Shown here: positions 55,801 to 64,000 of the stretch, piece by piece
Numbering within the stretch: the first letter of the stretch is position 1
How the letters are laid out: every line of letters begins with the position of its first letter
Assembly: GCF_028583425.1 (NCBI RefSeq)
Contig: NC_072797.1
Coordinates: 22,974,001 to 23,038,000, forward strand
Reading direction: 5' to 3'
DNA: 64,000 nt
From: Eublepharis macularius
Taxonomy: Eukaryota; Chordata; Lepidosauria; Squamata; Eublepharidae
Notes under the pieces: generated by a model
The model's input: only the letters and a program-made list of their open reading frames with translations
Database searches by the model: none
Told to the model about the DNA's origin: nothing
Position numbers and translations under genes: made by a program

Positions 55801-58800
55801 GAGCAAAAGCATCGAGAGAATCACATGTTGCATGGTCTCCCGGTATACAAGGTGGAAGTAGCAAAATTGTAATGATGACTGAAAAGGGCTAAGAGAAAAC
55901 TATTAGCGGGCTGGAAGTTTGATGCAGGTTCCTTTCCAATATCTGCTATCAGGTGGTGGGTTTGGTGCCTTGCAGGAGTGCCTCTTTGCCAAAGGGAAGA
56001 AGACTGTGTAGACTATACTACTACATATAGTATGTATAATCTGTTTGCTGTATGTGTTATCCTGCTCTCACTGCTTTGTTTTTATACCATTTTCTGCATT
56101 GTTTAACATGTCATGTCTATACTTATGCTTTGTTTCAGATTTCTGTAACCCTTTTACATTGCTTATTACAGTAGATGTCTATTAATTGCATTGATTTACA
56201 CTGGCCGTTTTCACACTGCTTACCGGCCAGGGAACATCGCGGCAAGCTCCTGGCACGATAGTGTCTTCCTGGTGCGATTTCGCACGAGAACAGCAGTTCT
56301 CACGAGAAATCGCACCAGGAAGACACGGTCATTCCAGGAGCTTGCCGCGATGTTCCCTGGCCGGTAAGCAGTATGAAAATGGCCACTGTGTAATCTGCCT
56401 TGAGTGTCAGAGAGAAAGGCAGATGATAAATAAATAAGAATAAGATTCCGCTCCAATAGCACCCTGAAGACTATCTAGAGTTCCAGGATATGAGCTTTCA
56501 AGAGCCAAAGCTCTCTTTGTCAGATATTGTATCTGTCAGATATATGTATCTGATCAAGAGAGCTTCAACTGTTGAAAGCTCACACCTAGTCGGTCTTTAA
56601 GATGCTACCGGACCTGAATCTTGCTCTTCTACTACAGACCAACATGACTACCCACCTGAAACAATAAATAAATAAATATTTGCAAAGACTGCAAAGACAC
56701 TTCGAGTTTCCTGTGCTCTCTCATCCAAAGAAAACAGGCATGCATAGGATAGTACTGGCTCCTGAAACTTCATATTGCCCCAGTGAGTGCATAACAACCG
56801 TGCATCACAGCATTATGGCTGTGCTGCAAGAACTATTGAATGACAGATTCCTTAAAAGCCTAGATCAGTTTCACACTACAGTACATAATTCTAACACATG
56901 GCCTGGGTAGACTTTTGCCTGATACTGCAGAAAGAAAACTCAGCTTACCCGCTTCATTATTTTTCACATGAGTTATTTTTTCAATCTCTTCTTCATCACT
57001 GTCACAGTTTAGCAGCTCCGGCTCCACCCAGCTTACATCGCATTCCTGTTCAGCAAAGCTCCTTAGCGCCACAAGGCGATGATGGATTGCTGCATACAGA
57101 GAACCAATGTCTTTTGAACTTGCCTGTACACACACACAAAGGGGCATAAGTCAATTAGAAACTGCTTTTCCAGATCTTAATGAAAAGTTACTCAAAGAGG
57201 TTTCCAAAGAACCGACTCCCACACTGAAAAAGTTATGCTGTTGAATCAAAGAATTGCTGCATGATCCTAAGAGTTCAGATAATCCAAAGAATGGAAAATC
57301 TGCCTGGATGTTCCACAGTAACCAACATAATGGTTGCAGCTTGACAAATTTTAAGTTAAGGTCCTCATATAATCCATAATACTTTAATCAGTACGGTTAA
57401 ATTACCATCTTTTCTTAAACATTTAATTGTTTGACTTATTTGCTGCATGATCCTAAAAGAAGTTTAGAATGAACTCTATCCAGCAAGGGAACTGTGGTAC
57501 ATACAGTATAAGAATGGAAACATATGACAACAGCACACATGTTTTATATAGCATTCAGCAATGGCTGCACACCCACCCATCCCTAATCATGTGTGCCCAA
57601 ATATGCATGATCTTTCTCCCTTTGTGGAGCAGGATGGATTTGCTAAAATTGGAGGCATGTACAATATTACATTCACGACATGCTCCCCAATATGCACTCA
57701 GTGAGTCTCTCTACAACACAAGACATCTTTCACTAGTAGGATCAAGCAAAAGATCTTCTACTCGTTCTCCCATTGTGGATACATGTGCACTGCTAGGGAG
57801 ACAGAGTACACTTGAATATAAGACCACACAGAAAGTAAGTCACTTGAGCATCCCTGTGTAAGATGTCTTGTGTCAAGAGACTCAGTGTCTCCAGGTGGTC
57901 AGTGTGTAACTAAACCATTAATCCAACTGAATTCTTTTAAGAATCGGGATTGTTGAATGAGGCTTCCAATTTAATGCCCTGACCTGGATGGCCCAGGCTA
58001 GCCTTGCCACATCTTGGAAGCAAAGCAGAGTCAGCTCTGATTAGTACTTAGTGGGGAGACCATCAAGGAAGTCCTGGGTCATTATGCAGAGGCAGGCAAT
58101 GGCAAACTACCTCTGTCTCTTGCCCTGAAAACCCTACAGGGTCACCATAAGTCACCTGCAACTTGACAGCACTTTCTGCCACCACCTATTTAATGTTCCC
58201 CAAACTACATCACCTTGGCTTGGCAAATAGGAGAGCTGGGGAGGAGATAGGGATACTCCCAAAATTCTTTACTGCCAAATTTAATCTGTCTTTTCATTAG
58301 GCCAACATATTAAAATGTATTGCACTTTTCCCCACCACTTATTAAGTTAAGATTTGTTTACAGATCTTTCAGCGTGATGCTAGGACACACAGGTTGTACA
58401 GCTTGGAGAACAGCAGCTGAAGCAGCTGCTTTCCATCTCAATTACACCTAACAAGCCCATACACATTCTCAGTATATGACTGCAGTGGTCATTCTGCCAA
58501 ATTCACATGAAATGTCATTTTCTATAACAAAAGTCAAGTACGTGTATTTGGGGGCAAATCAGTAAAACAATTCTAAACAGAGGAGCGGAAGGCAAGGGGA
58601 ATGGAATGCCTATGTGCAGTTAATCAGAGAAACAAGGGTGGAGCTGAGCAAAAGGAACTCGCTTATCCTCAGGTGGGGGAACTCTTGCAGGAGAGAATCA
58701 GCATTACAGTAGGTAGGAACTGCGCACTCCCACGTGTGCTTCATGATGGGTAGTTCTACCCAAAGGGTGGAATATTTTTCTGGATGTCCCATGGTAACTA

Positions 58801-60580
58801 ATTTGAGGATTGCTGCTCAGACCAGTTAGAAAAACTTGACAAATTTTAAGTGAAAATCCTTATATAATCCATAATACTTAAATGAGTATGGTTGCATTGT
58901 GTGTTATGTGGTGTTAAGTTGCCTCCGACCTATGGCAACCCTATGAATGAAAGACCTCCAAAACGTCCTATCATTAACAGACTTGCTCAGATTCTGCAAA
59001 GTGCAGGATGTGGCTTCTTTTATTGAGTCAAGCCATCTCGTTTTAGGTCTTCCTCTTTTCCTACTGCCTTCCACTTTTCCTAGCATTATTGACTTTGCCA
59101 GAGAATCTTGTTTTCTCATCATGTGATCAATGTACGATAGCCTCAGTTTTTGTCTTTTTAGCTTCTAGGGAGAATTCAGGCTTGATTTGATCTAGTCTAG
59201 TCTAGTCTAGTGTGGTTTGTTGTTGTTGTTGTTGTTATTAATGTCATTTATAGTCCACCTTTCTCACTGAGACTCAAGGCGGATTACATAGTATAAGATT
59301 AGTACAATCAGTATCAAGTACATTTCAATACAGTACCAAGGACATTTGATAAACAATACCATAGGGTAAATAGATAAAAGTTTAAAAGACATAGTATTAG
59401 CAAGAATCCAATACAGAGTAGAAAAAATACTGAAGCAGAACATAATCAATTCTAGGACTAACATTAGACAACATGGAGCACTGGTAGTACATAGGAATAC
59501 ATACTTAAAGCAGCAGATAATATGTAAGGCAATATAGTGATGAAGTTGATGGTCCCTAACTCATTAGCAAAGCATCTTCCCTACAATACAGCCCTCTTCC
59601 ATTTGAGTAAAAAGCCTTTTTGAATAGTTCGGTTTTGCATAGTTTACTTTTAGTAAACGATGGGGGAAAGTGGGGGCTCTTATGACTTCCTCAGGCAGGT
59701 CATTCCACAGGATAGGGGCCACCACAGAGAAAGCCTGTGTACGGGCTGCTGCTGACTTCACCTGTGTGCAGCCTGGCATTTCATTGGCTGACTTACTTTG
59801 GATCATTCAGATTTTGGAGGAGATTGTACATCAAAAAGTAAAGTTCTTAAATTTGGACTAGTGAAACAAAAGATGAATCCCAGAGCCAACTGGGATCCCA
59901 GAGCCGGGATTCTTCACCGTGGTGGGGCCTGGGCTCGGCTCTGCCCCGGGCCCCAACAACGGCGCTCCCACCTGCCCTGTGCTAACAGGAGGGGCAGGGA
60001 GCTGAGGTCCGTGAGGCCACGAGGCACGCGACGAAAAAGGGAGAGGCTCAGCTAGACCTCTCCGCCGCCGCCTGCCCTCGTGCTCTGCTGCTGCGCGTCG
60101 TCGTCGTCTCCGTCGGTCCTCTCCGTTCCGCCGCACGGGCCGAGTGAGCCGGGGCCGGGGCCGGACCTGAATAAATACCCAGCCAGCGGACCAGAGGGAA
60201 GACTGCCTCCCTGAGGTCCGGTGGCTGGCCCCGCCCCAGCCCTCCTCCTGGCCGGGATTCAAATCCCATTGGCTGCTGGCTGCCCGGCCGCGATCGGGAC
60301 AGCCAGCACGCCGGCCGCCGCGCCTGCCCCGTCCCCCGCGCCTCCCGGCAGCAAACCGAGCGCCCGGTAAGTCGGGCGCTCGCGCATCCCAGAGCCAACT
60401 GCCTAATTTGGATAGTCTTTTTATTTTTATGTCTCACCTGTATTAGAAACACCTTGACAGATTGGTCCTCCAGATCCGTCGCCGTGACACACAGGCTCTT
60501 CCGGTTTGCTCTTTGTATGATCATTTGGGTCCAGAGTTTAGCATTGAGAATGAGTCTCATACTTCCTTGATTTCGCATGA
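46835..60580 (-). CDS. RANBP3L: RANBP3L, last three coding exons (partial gene)
   Basis: Ran-binding protein 3-like, which carries a RanBD domain and is linked to nuclear export of BMP-type SMADs (family knowledge). Exons 60438-60580, 56949-57123 and 46835-46878 join with matching phase. The first encodes the end of the RanBD (MRNQGSMRLILNAKLWTQM, then VTATDLEDQSVKVFLIQ). The second begins ASSKDIGSLYAAIHHRLVAL and runs into an acidic tail with NCDSDEEEIEK. The last is a 14-codon tail, DHSRWIRRQPVVCS, aligning with human DPSSWTHRQSVACS. Human residues and order match throughout. The preceding exons (rest of the RanBD and the N-terminus) were not found before 64000 and should lie further right. 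The final intron is about 10 kb and full of repeats. Confidence 0.95.
47210..48051. mobile_element. Non-autonomous DNA element with TIRs (842 bp)
   Basis: Left end ggccatcgtcacacgggcat; the right end inverted reads ggctgtcgtcacacgggcat. CATG occurs on both flanks (47206-47209, 48052-48055), a possible 4-bp target duplication. The interior has no transposase I recognise. It lies in RANBP3L's last intron. Confidence 0.7.
48469..48531 (+). mobile_element. Sauria-type SINE 3' end fragment
   Basis: agtctgccaagaatgtcgtg then gtccccccatggctcggta and acacctttacctttag, the last part of the element seen whole at 41112. Confidence 0.7.
48590..48765 (+). mobile_element. L2-like LINE tail, sense
   Basis: Ends with aaccttgagtccccgtgaga and aagatggactataaataatg, followed by a degenerate simple repeat of the tail. 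Confidence 0.65.
49480..49720 (-). mobile_element. L2-like LINE fragment, antisense
   Basis: The - strand reads IASHLYVKDLQWLPISY and FRVLVLSFKSL, the HWLPV-region of L2-type LINEs. No tail is present. Confidence 0.6.
49834..50061. mobile_element. hAT-type element with TAGGGTTGCCA ends (228 bp)
   Basis: Ends tagggttgccagctcc and, inverted, tagggttgccagcctcc. A perfect 8-bp target duplication, gctagtat, lies at 49826-49833 and 50062-50069. The interior holds the inverted pair around gatctatgtggcctggagac. No transposase. Confidence 0.9.
50070..51810. other. RANBP3L intron, nothing recognised
   Basis: At 50605-50700 a fragment starting agggtgccagccaacc may be another hAT-type end. Otherwise unrecognised AT-rich DNA. 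Confidence 0.35.
51819..52308. mobile_element. hAT-type element (490 bp), GC-rich interior
   Basis: Ends cagagttgccagat and, inverted, taggattgccgggtgtcc. Flanks cagacata (51811-51818) and tagacata (52309-52316) match 7 of 8. The interior is GC-rich with repeated 'gggtgcctaggttggctggc'-like strings. Frames in it are fortuitous. Confidence 0.7.
52507..52590 (-). mobile_element. Penelope-like tail fragment
   Basis: gagtccagtagcacctttaa then agcataagctttcgagaatc, antisense of the dispersed family tail. Confidence 0.6.
52600..52925 (+). mobile_element. gag-like zinc-knuckle fossil of a retroelement
   Basis: An open + frame without a start Met reads SCSVCRKKGHLKEDCWFRDS around 52692. This fits the CCHC zinc knuckle (C-x2-C-x4-H-x4-C) of retroviral or LTR-element gag proteins and is followed by a basic, Lys/Arg/Pro/Gly-rich tail. 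No pol, env or LTR is evident beside it. It is an isolated, broken, old fragment in a RANBP3L intron; a host zinc-knuckle relic is less likely. Confidence 0.5.
52926..53840. other. RANBP3L intron, unclassified
   Basis: Moderate-GC sequence right of the gag-like fossil. Possibly more of the same element, but no motif is recognisable. Confidence 0.25.
53868..54003 (+). mobile_element. Penelope-type terminal sequence with hammerhead-like core
   Basis: cctctgaagatgccagccac then agctgcaggcgaaacatcag, followed by accacggcaatacagcccgg, a sequence whose inverse also occurs at 37508-37578. The CTGAAGA...GGC-GAAAC layout fits a hammerhead core. Confidence 0.5.
54080..54290. mobile_element. Degraded TAGGGTTGCC-type hAT element
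   Basis: Shares gggaacttcccggagattt and ggaactgatctctgtagt with the element at 49834. The left end is worn. Confidence 0.6.
54502..54713. mobile_element. TAGGGTTGCC-type hAT element
   Basis: Starts taggattgcccgctc and ends gagggatggcaacctta. The interior gggaaattcctggagatttt and ggggaactgattagtc match the family. Confidence 0.7.
55192..55451. mobile_element. Palindromic hAT-type element (260 bp), second copy
   Basis: Same family and same length as the copy at 43943 and well over 85% alike. Flanks gttctcag and gttctcgg match 7 of 8. Long inverted arms (ctccagacagaggggagt) again surround a short loop. Confidence 0.88.
56020..56440 (+). mobile_element. L2-like LINE tail, split by a palindromic element
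   Basis: Sense LINE tail ending 'gtgtaatctgccttgagtgt' and gaaaggcagatgataaata. It is interrupted at 56203-56384. Confidence 0.7.
56203..56384. mobile_element. Near-perfect palindromic DNA element (182 bp)
   Basis: Left ggccgttttcacactgctta; the right inverted reads ggccattttcatactgctta. Arms of about 89 bp flank a tiny centre. ACT occurs at 56200-56202 and 56385-56387: because the host LINE tail normally reads 'ttacactgtgtaatc', this is a direct view of a 3-bp target duplication. No coding. Confidence 0.88.
56452..56663 (+). mobile_element. Penelope-like tail, inverted double copy
   Basis: Two inverted copies of the 'gagctttcaagagccaaagc' module meet around 56525-56570. The family end gaccaacatgactacccacc follows. 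Confidence 0.6.
56949..57123 (-). CDS. RANBP3L: RANBP3L coding exon (post-RanBD, acidic tail)
   Basis: The acceptor is gtgtacag and the donor gtaagc. It encodes ASSKDIGSLYAAIHHRLVAL, then a variable stretch with acidic DSDEEEIEK, ending in one base of a split codon. Confidence 0.95.
57300..58895. repeat. Duplicated segment pair of about 110 bp
   Basis: 57305-57410 and 58777-58893 share cttgacaaattttaagt, atataatccataatact and gagtatggtt-like ends in the same orientation. This is a local duplication or two copies of an unnamed repeat. The DNA between holds a SINE and unrecognised sequence. Confidence 0.7.
57980..58180 (+). mobile_element. 5S-rRNA-derived SINE, sense
   Basis: The head retains gctctgattagtacttag and gggagaccatcaaggaagtc, like the 5S internal promoter. 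The body has gaggcaggcaatggcaaact and caccataagtcacctgcaac. Confidence 0.8.
58895..59165 (-). mobile_element. Bov-B (RTE) LINE 3' end, antisense
   Basis: The - strand frame reads QDSLAKSIMLGKVEGSRKRG, then RPKTRWLDSIKEA and FIHRVAIGRRQL, the C-terminus of RTE/Bov-B reverse transcriptases. Only the end is left. Confidence 0.8.
59234..59800 (-). mobile_element. L2-like LINE 3' portion, antisense, well preserved
   Basis: The left end is the antisense tail (tagtccacctttctcactga, gactcaaggcggattacat). The - strand frame further right reads VKSAAARTQAFSVVAPILWN then DLPEEVIRAPTF, the L2-type C-terminal motif. It is the clearest copy of this family here. Confidence 0.8.
59877..60401. mobile_element. 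GC-rich insertion bounded by 16-bp direct repeats
   Basis: atcccagagccaactg occurs perfectly at 59877-59892 and 60386-60401. Between them lie 493 bp of strongly CpG-rich DNA unlike the flanks. The right end holds a perfect 9-bp stem (60358-60366 with 60073 excluded; partner 60373-60381) around the loop GTAAGT. On the - strand it shows a CCAAT (60268-60272), a GC box (60228-60237) and a TATTTAT (60171-60177) in promoter-like order. There is no poly(A) and no ORF I recognise. It lies 37 bp inside a RANBP3L intron. Confidence 0.7.
60438..60580 (-). CDS. RANBP3L: RANBP3L coding exon (end of RanBD)
   Basis: The acceptor is ggttgtag right of 60580 and the donor gtgaga left of 60438. It encodes MRNQGSMRLILNAKLWTQMI through FLIQ, in phase 0 at its end. 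Confidence 0.95.
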
Positions 60581-60924
60581 CTACAACCAAGAGAAACTAT
60601 TAAAACAGGCAGCAGCACTAAAATCTTCTCTTAATGCAATGCTACAAAATCAATGCTCCAATCCTAAGGATACATTCCTTGGAGCAATCCCCATTGAATA
60701 ACATGGGACTTACCTCTGAGTACACTTGCTTAAGATTGCTCCCTGAGTTACTTCTATTACTTCTGCTTATCTTGGTTTTTAAAACCCACAAGAAGTTTTT
60801 TTTAAACTCCAGTTATCATATAGGAATATAAAATATTCTCACAATGTTTCAAAAACTTTTCAAAACAGAAAACTGTGGCATAATAAAACATGGCTTAAGA
60901 AAATAGATTTCTTATTCAAAACTT

Positions 60925-61139
60925 GGTGGTGGTAGAGAGTACCATCAAATCATAGCTGACTTATGGAGACCCCTGGTGGGGTTTTCATGGCAAGAGACTA
61001 ACAGAGGTGGTTTGGCATTGTCTGCCTCTATGACCCTGGTCTTCATTGGAGACCCATCCAATCATTAACCAAGACTAACCCTGCTTAGCTTCTGAGATCT
61101 GATGAGATCAAGTTTGCCTGGGATATCCAGGGAAGGGCA
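60925..61139 (-). mobile_element. 5S-rRNA-derived SINE, antisense
   Basis: gcttagcttctgagatctga and ccatccaatcattaaccaag mark the 5S head; gacttatggagacccctggt is the body. An 11-bp target duplication, attcaaaactt, flanks it (60914-60924, 61140-61150). Confidence 0.85.
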
Positions 61140-61150
61140 TTCAAAACTTA

Positions 61151-61780
61151 AGTCATCCAGTGTTCTATACTAAATAAAAATATTCAGTAAATATGCTAAA
61201 TGAACAGTACATAATATTCCTAAGCCATTCAAACTCATCAAGAGTCCCTGCATGAAGAACTTCTCCCATCAGAACTCCTTCTAATAACATGTCAGTGAAA
61301 AGGCTAGTTTTCCTTCTCTGACATACTAGCTTTCTTCACTCGGGATTTTATATAATGACATATTTCTTATTGGTTTTAATGATTTTTTAAGATGTGGTTT
61401 TTATTATCTACATTTTTAATTTGTTAGCTGCCTTGGTGGTTCTGATAAGGGCAGAAAGGCAGGGTATTTTATACATTTTATAAAATAAAATAAAAATACA
61501 AAGCCACCTACAAACAGGGTTGAGGCTCAGGAGATTTCTCAGGTATGCAAAAAAAAATGGCTTTGTAGATTAACCAGAGAAAAAAAGAAGCTACGCAACC
61601 AGTCTGGAATGGACTGAACAGGCACCAAGAGGTATGGAATATTGAAAAGGGCCAAAAGTCAGTTAAATGAAGCAAAGGGAGAAAAGGAGCTATTGGCTTT
61701 CTCAAGCCCCTGAGAGTTTACAGAAGCTTTAAAGGGGAGATTTTGGCAGTGGAGGCATTTTCAAATTGTTCCCACATTTA
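61151..61780. other. Upstream of RANBP3L terminal exons, nothing recognised
   Basis: Includes an A/T tail-like stretch at about 61370-61500 (gaaaggcagggtattttata) that may be a worn LINE or SINE end. No exon found. Confidence 0.35.
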
Positions 61781-62310
61781 CAGCCCAATCCTAAGAAGGG
61801 CACGGAAAGTGAACAGGAACCGAACTAAGGCTTGCGAGGGCGCATCTAGCCCGTACGCCCGCGTAAGTGGCCTTCCGCCCGCGCTGGGACGTGGCGCTGG
61901 CCCGCCGGCGGGCCAGCACCGGTGCAAGCCACAGGCGCCCGGGCGGCGGCGCAGAAGTGGCGTAGAGCCCTACGCCGACGCAGGGGGGGGCGGGGAGCAA
62001 GGCGGGGTCAGAGTTAGTCCGCTCCCTAAGCTCCTCCAGAAGCGGGAACGCCCACAGCGGCGCAAAAAAGCTACGCCACGGAAAAAGAAGGCGTAGCCCA
62101 TAGGCGTCCATGGAACGGCGAAAAATCAGCCCCCTCTCTGAGCGCCTCGCCCCGCCCCTATGGCCCGAAGGAGCATAGGATGAGAACTATCCCGGGGACC
62201 AATCAGCGTGCGCGCCCGGCGTGGACGAGCCCCCCTCTCTGCACCCAATCACCTGCGACCGCGCCCTACAAAACATCCGGCCAGCGCCACCCAAACCCCC
62301 AGGTAAGTGA
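61781..62310 (+). promoter_or_regulatory. GC-rich, promoter-like block
   Basis: CpG-rich DNA with CCAAT motifs (gaccaatcagcg at about 62198, acccaatcacc at about 62246), a weak TATA-like ctacaaaac (about 62267) and a strong splice donor aggtaagtgag (exon end 62302). The left edge begins cagcccaatcctaagaa, a string common in squamate repeats, so part of it may be repeat-derived. Confidence 0.35.
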
Positions 62311-62624
62311 GCACTCGGCCGGAGGCTCTGCCCGTCTGCTGAGTGGCATTGCCCCTTTGAAAACCGAAACGGGCTGAGGGCATTCACATTGGCAGGCGCA
62401 GAATGCACTCCGGGGACTTTGCGAAAAACTGGGGGAACTTCGCATAAAGGGGAAGAGGTGCAAATGTCTGCCTAACTCTCTTTCTACCGTGATAGAAAGA
62501 ATGACTCCACAGCTAACTGATGCATGCTAGTTGCTTCTAACTAAGCACAAACAAACTAACCCTTCCGTGGCAGAAGGGAATGACACTTTGCAAATTAACC
62601 GCATGCTCTCCCGTTTCCTTGCAG

Positions 62625-63235
62625 GTGCCCTGACTCTGGCGCTCCCACCTGGTGATGACCGACGGAGCGCTGACAGGTAAGGAAGAGGTGGGGGGGGAAT
62701 TCCGCAGATTAGCGCAAACCGCCCATTCACCTGAACCCACCCGCTCACTTGCCGCTTTGGGTGAGGCCCAGCAGGGGTGGGGGGCAACCATGGCCGCCCC
62801 TGGCTGCCTCAGAGGCAGGCGCCTCGAAAACCACATGTGGCCAGGTGTTTGTTGTGACCAGCTCATTCTCTCCCTTAAAGGTAAAGGCTTGCCAAGGCCG
62901 AGTGCATCCTCACCAGACCGTCATGCATCAGCTGCTGCCCTCGACCATGTGCAACCCCCCCCCGGATGGCGGAGTGTGGGGCTTGCCTTGCCAGTGGAAT
63001 GAGGCAAAGCCCACACGTGTCTTTTTCCCCCACAGGCACGTCCAGGGCATGGCTGCTCCCCCGCGCCCCGCCCTCCCCAAACATCTCTGACGGACGGTTG
63101 GCTGCAGCCCAGGAAGCACCGTCGCGCCGCGGCCTGCATCCCAGCCCCGCCCCTCCGAGCGGGAAGGAGGGCTGTGTGGAATGCTCCAGCTCCCTCGCCA
63201 GCCTAAACGCAAGCCCGCTCTTTCCAGTGCAATAA
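62625..63235 (+). CDS. Candidate two-exon small ORF (unknown, unproven)
   Basis: A 52-nt exon (62625-62676) has the acceptor tttccttgcag and donor gtaagg. A second exon (63036 onward) has the acceptor ctttttcccccacag. Joined, an ATG at 62655 opens a 73-codon frame (MTDGALTGTSRAWLLP..., Pro/Ser/Ala-rich, no known domain) closing with TAA at 63233-63235. That TAA lies inside AATAAA (63231-63236), followed by a T/G-rich stretch. GC-rich DNA easily yields chance ORFs, so the splice and poly(A) signals, rather than the protein, are the main support. It could equally be a lncRNA or part of a repeat. Confidence 0.25.
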
Positions 63236-63439
63236 AACGAGATGTACAACAACTGTTTTCTGTGTCTGCGAGTCTGACTTCGTCCTCCGCCCCTCCCTCA
63301 ACACTCCCGTCACATCTCCCCACCTGCACATTGCCACAAATGTATCCGACACACCCCGTCTTGCCTCCCCGCCCCCTCCCTCCCTCCTCCCCCCCTCCTC
63401 CTCTGTATTTGACCAGTGTCTGTACCACCCATCTGCCGA

Positions 63440-63562
63440 AGAGAACTTGATTCTCAGAAGCCTGTGCCACAATAAAATTGGATAGTTGTAAAGGTGCTAC
63501 GGGACCCTTTTTGAATTCGCTACCACAGGCTAACACGGCTAACCCCCCTGTATCTATGGCCA
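63440..63562 (+). mobile_element. Penelope-like tail fragment
   Basis: gaagagaacttgattctcag then cacaataaaattggatagtt and ctaccacaggctaacacggc, matching the antisense copy at 52507. Confidence 0.6.
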
Positions 63563-64000
63563 GGTAGAGGGTTGGGGCGGGGCATGTGAGCGGGGATCCC
63601 CGGTGGGGAGAGTAGCTGGCACACGATAAGCCAGGGAGAGGGTGGTGCGAGCTGCAGCTGCAAGGGGGCGGGAGATGGCAGGGCAAACGGTCCGCTCGCT
63701 GGAACCCTAGCCCCCACCAATGGAGAATCCAGGGTGGTGGCAGGTGGATGCCATATCCCGGGCAGGAGGTCTCGCGCGCCTGGGGAGGGTCGCCCCCATC
63801 GCAGCCGCAGCCCCAGCAACACAGTCCCATGAGCGGCCGCCTCCCAGAGTGGGTCCAGCCCCTCGGGCGTCTGCAGCAGCCCCATTGGTCATTCCAACAC
63901 CTTCCACCCCAGGGCGTCCTGCCTCGCATCCAATCCCGTGGAGCAGTTGCCAGCCTCCCACGCCAACAGGCCATGGTTGTTGGGAGGGGTGGGGTGTGCC
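63563..64000. other. GC-rich right edge, unassigned
   Basis: CpG-containing GC-rich DNA with long chance ORFs on the - strand. No RANBP3L exon and no known domain recognised. Confidence 0.35.

Noticed and set aside
57469-57861. 130-codon + strand ORF
   Set aside because: No recognisable domain, low-complexity-free but AT-rich intron composition, no splice or promoter context, and no similarity to known families that I can see. It probably arises by chance in a RANBP3L intron.
62928-63974. 348-codon - strand ORF at the right edge
   Set aside because: GC-rich region with few stop codons. The translation is Trp/Gly/Arg/Cys-rich without domain structure and lies antisense to better signals. A RANBP3L N-terminal exon was considered, but no RANBP3L sequence matches.
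1-64000. CRISPR arrays, prokaryotic operons, intact tRNA or rRNA genes
   Set aside because: The DNA is vertebrate. tRNA- and 5S-like sequences found are all embedded in SINEs, with tails and target duplications, not free genes.

Overview
The window is vertebrate nuclear DNA, most likely from a squamate reptile (lizard or snake). The three genes are ordinary amniote orthologs. The repeats point to squamates: a nearly full Sauria-type SINE, a Bov-B (RTE) LINE end, 5S-rRNA-derived SINEs, L2-like LINEs, a DIRS retrotransposon, Penelope-like elements and several small hAT-type DNA elements. No species call is possible from the sequence alone.

Gene layout: (1) SKP2, + strand, enters from the left edge; its last five coding exons lie between 902 and 7790 and its 3' UTR ends near 8.1-8.2 kb. 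(2) NADK2, - strand, is complete: twelve coding exons joined in one open frame of 452 codons, start codon at 36736 and stop at 12658-12660, under a CpG-island promoter at about 36.3-37.3 kb. (3) RANBP3L, - strand, is represented by its last three coding exons (60438-60580, 56949-57123, 46835-46878); the rest lies beyond the right edge. The order SKP2-NADK2-RANBP3L matches human 5p13. SKP2 and NADK2 converge tail to tail. I placed exon borders by GT/AG signals, phase continuity and recalled family sequence.

Repeats by region: 1-8 kb (SKP2 introns) holds two antisense L2-like LINE pieces, a 5S-derived SINE nested in one of them, an inverted SINE pair and a sense LINE end. 9-12.6 kb is the probable long NADK2 3' UTR, with a 883-bp DNA element and a 65-bp tandem duplication. 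17.6-20.7 kb is a DIRS fossil with inverted terminal repeats that nearly fills NADK2 intron 6. 26-32 kb (intron 2 beyond the exon at 25.7 kb, and intron 1) has a possible solo LTR, a GC-rich minisatellite-like block and an L1 end. 37-46 kb is intergenic and carries a Penelope GIY-YIG fragment, a (CCTT)n tract, SINEs and a palindromic hAT element. 47-60 kb (RANBP3L introns) carries four more small DNA elements with clear target duplications, a gag-like zinc-knuckle fossil, a Bov-B end and a GC-rich insertion bounded by 16-bp direct repeats.

The most interesting unexplained items are: the GC-rich promoter-like insertion at 59893-60385; a possible three-exon + strand transcription unit at 62.2-63.24 kb whose stop codon overlaps its poly(A) signal; and hammerhead-ribozyme-like cores carried by dispersed Penelope-like tails. 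All calls come from reading the sequence; no database search was possible.
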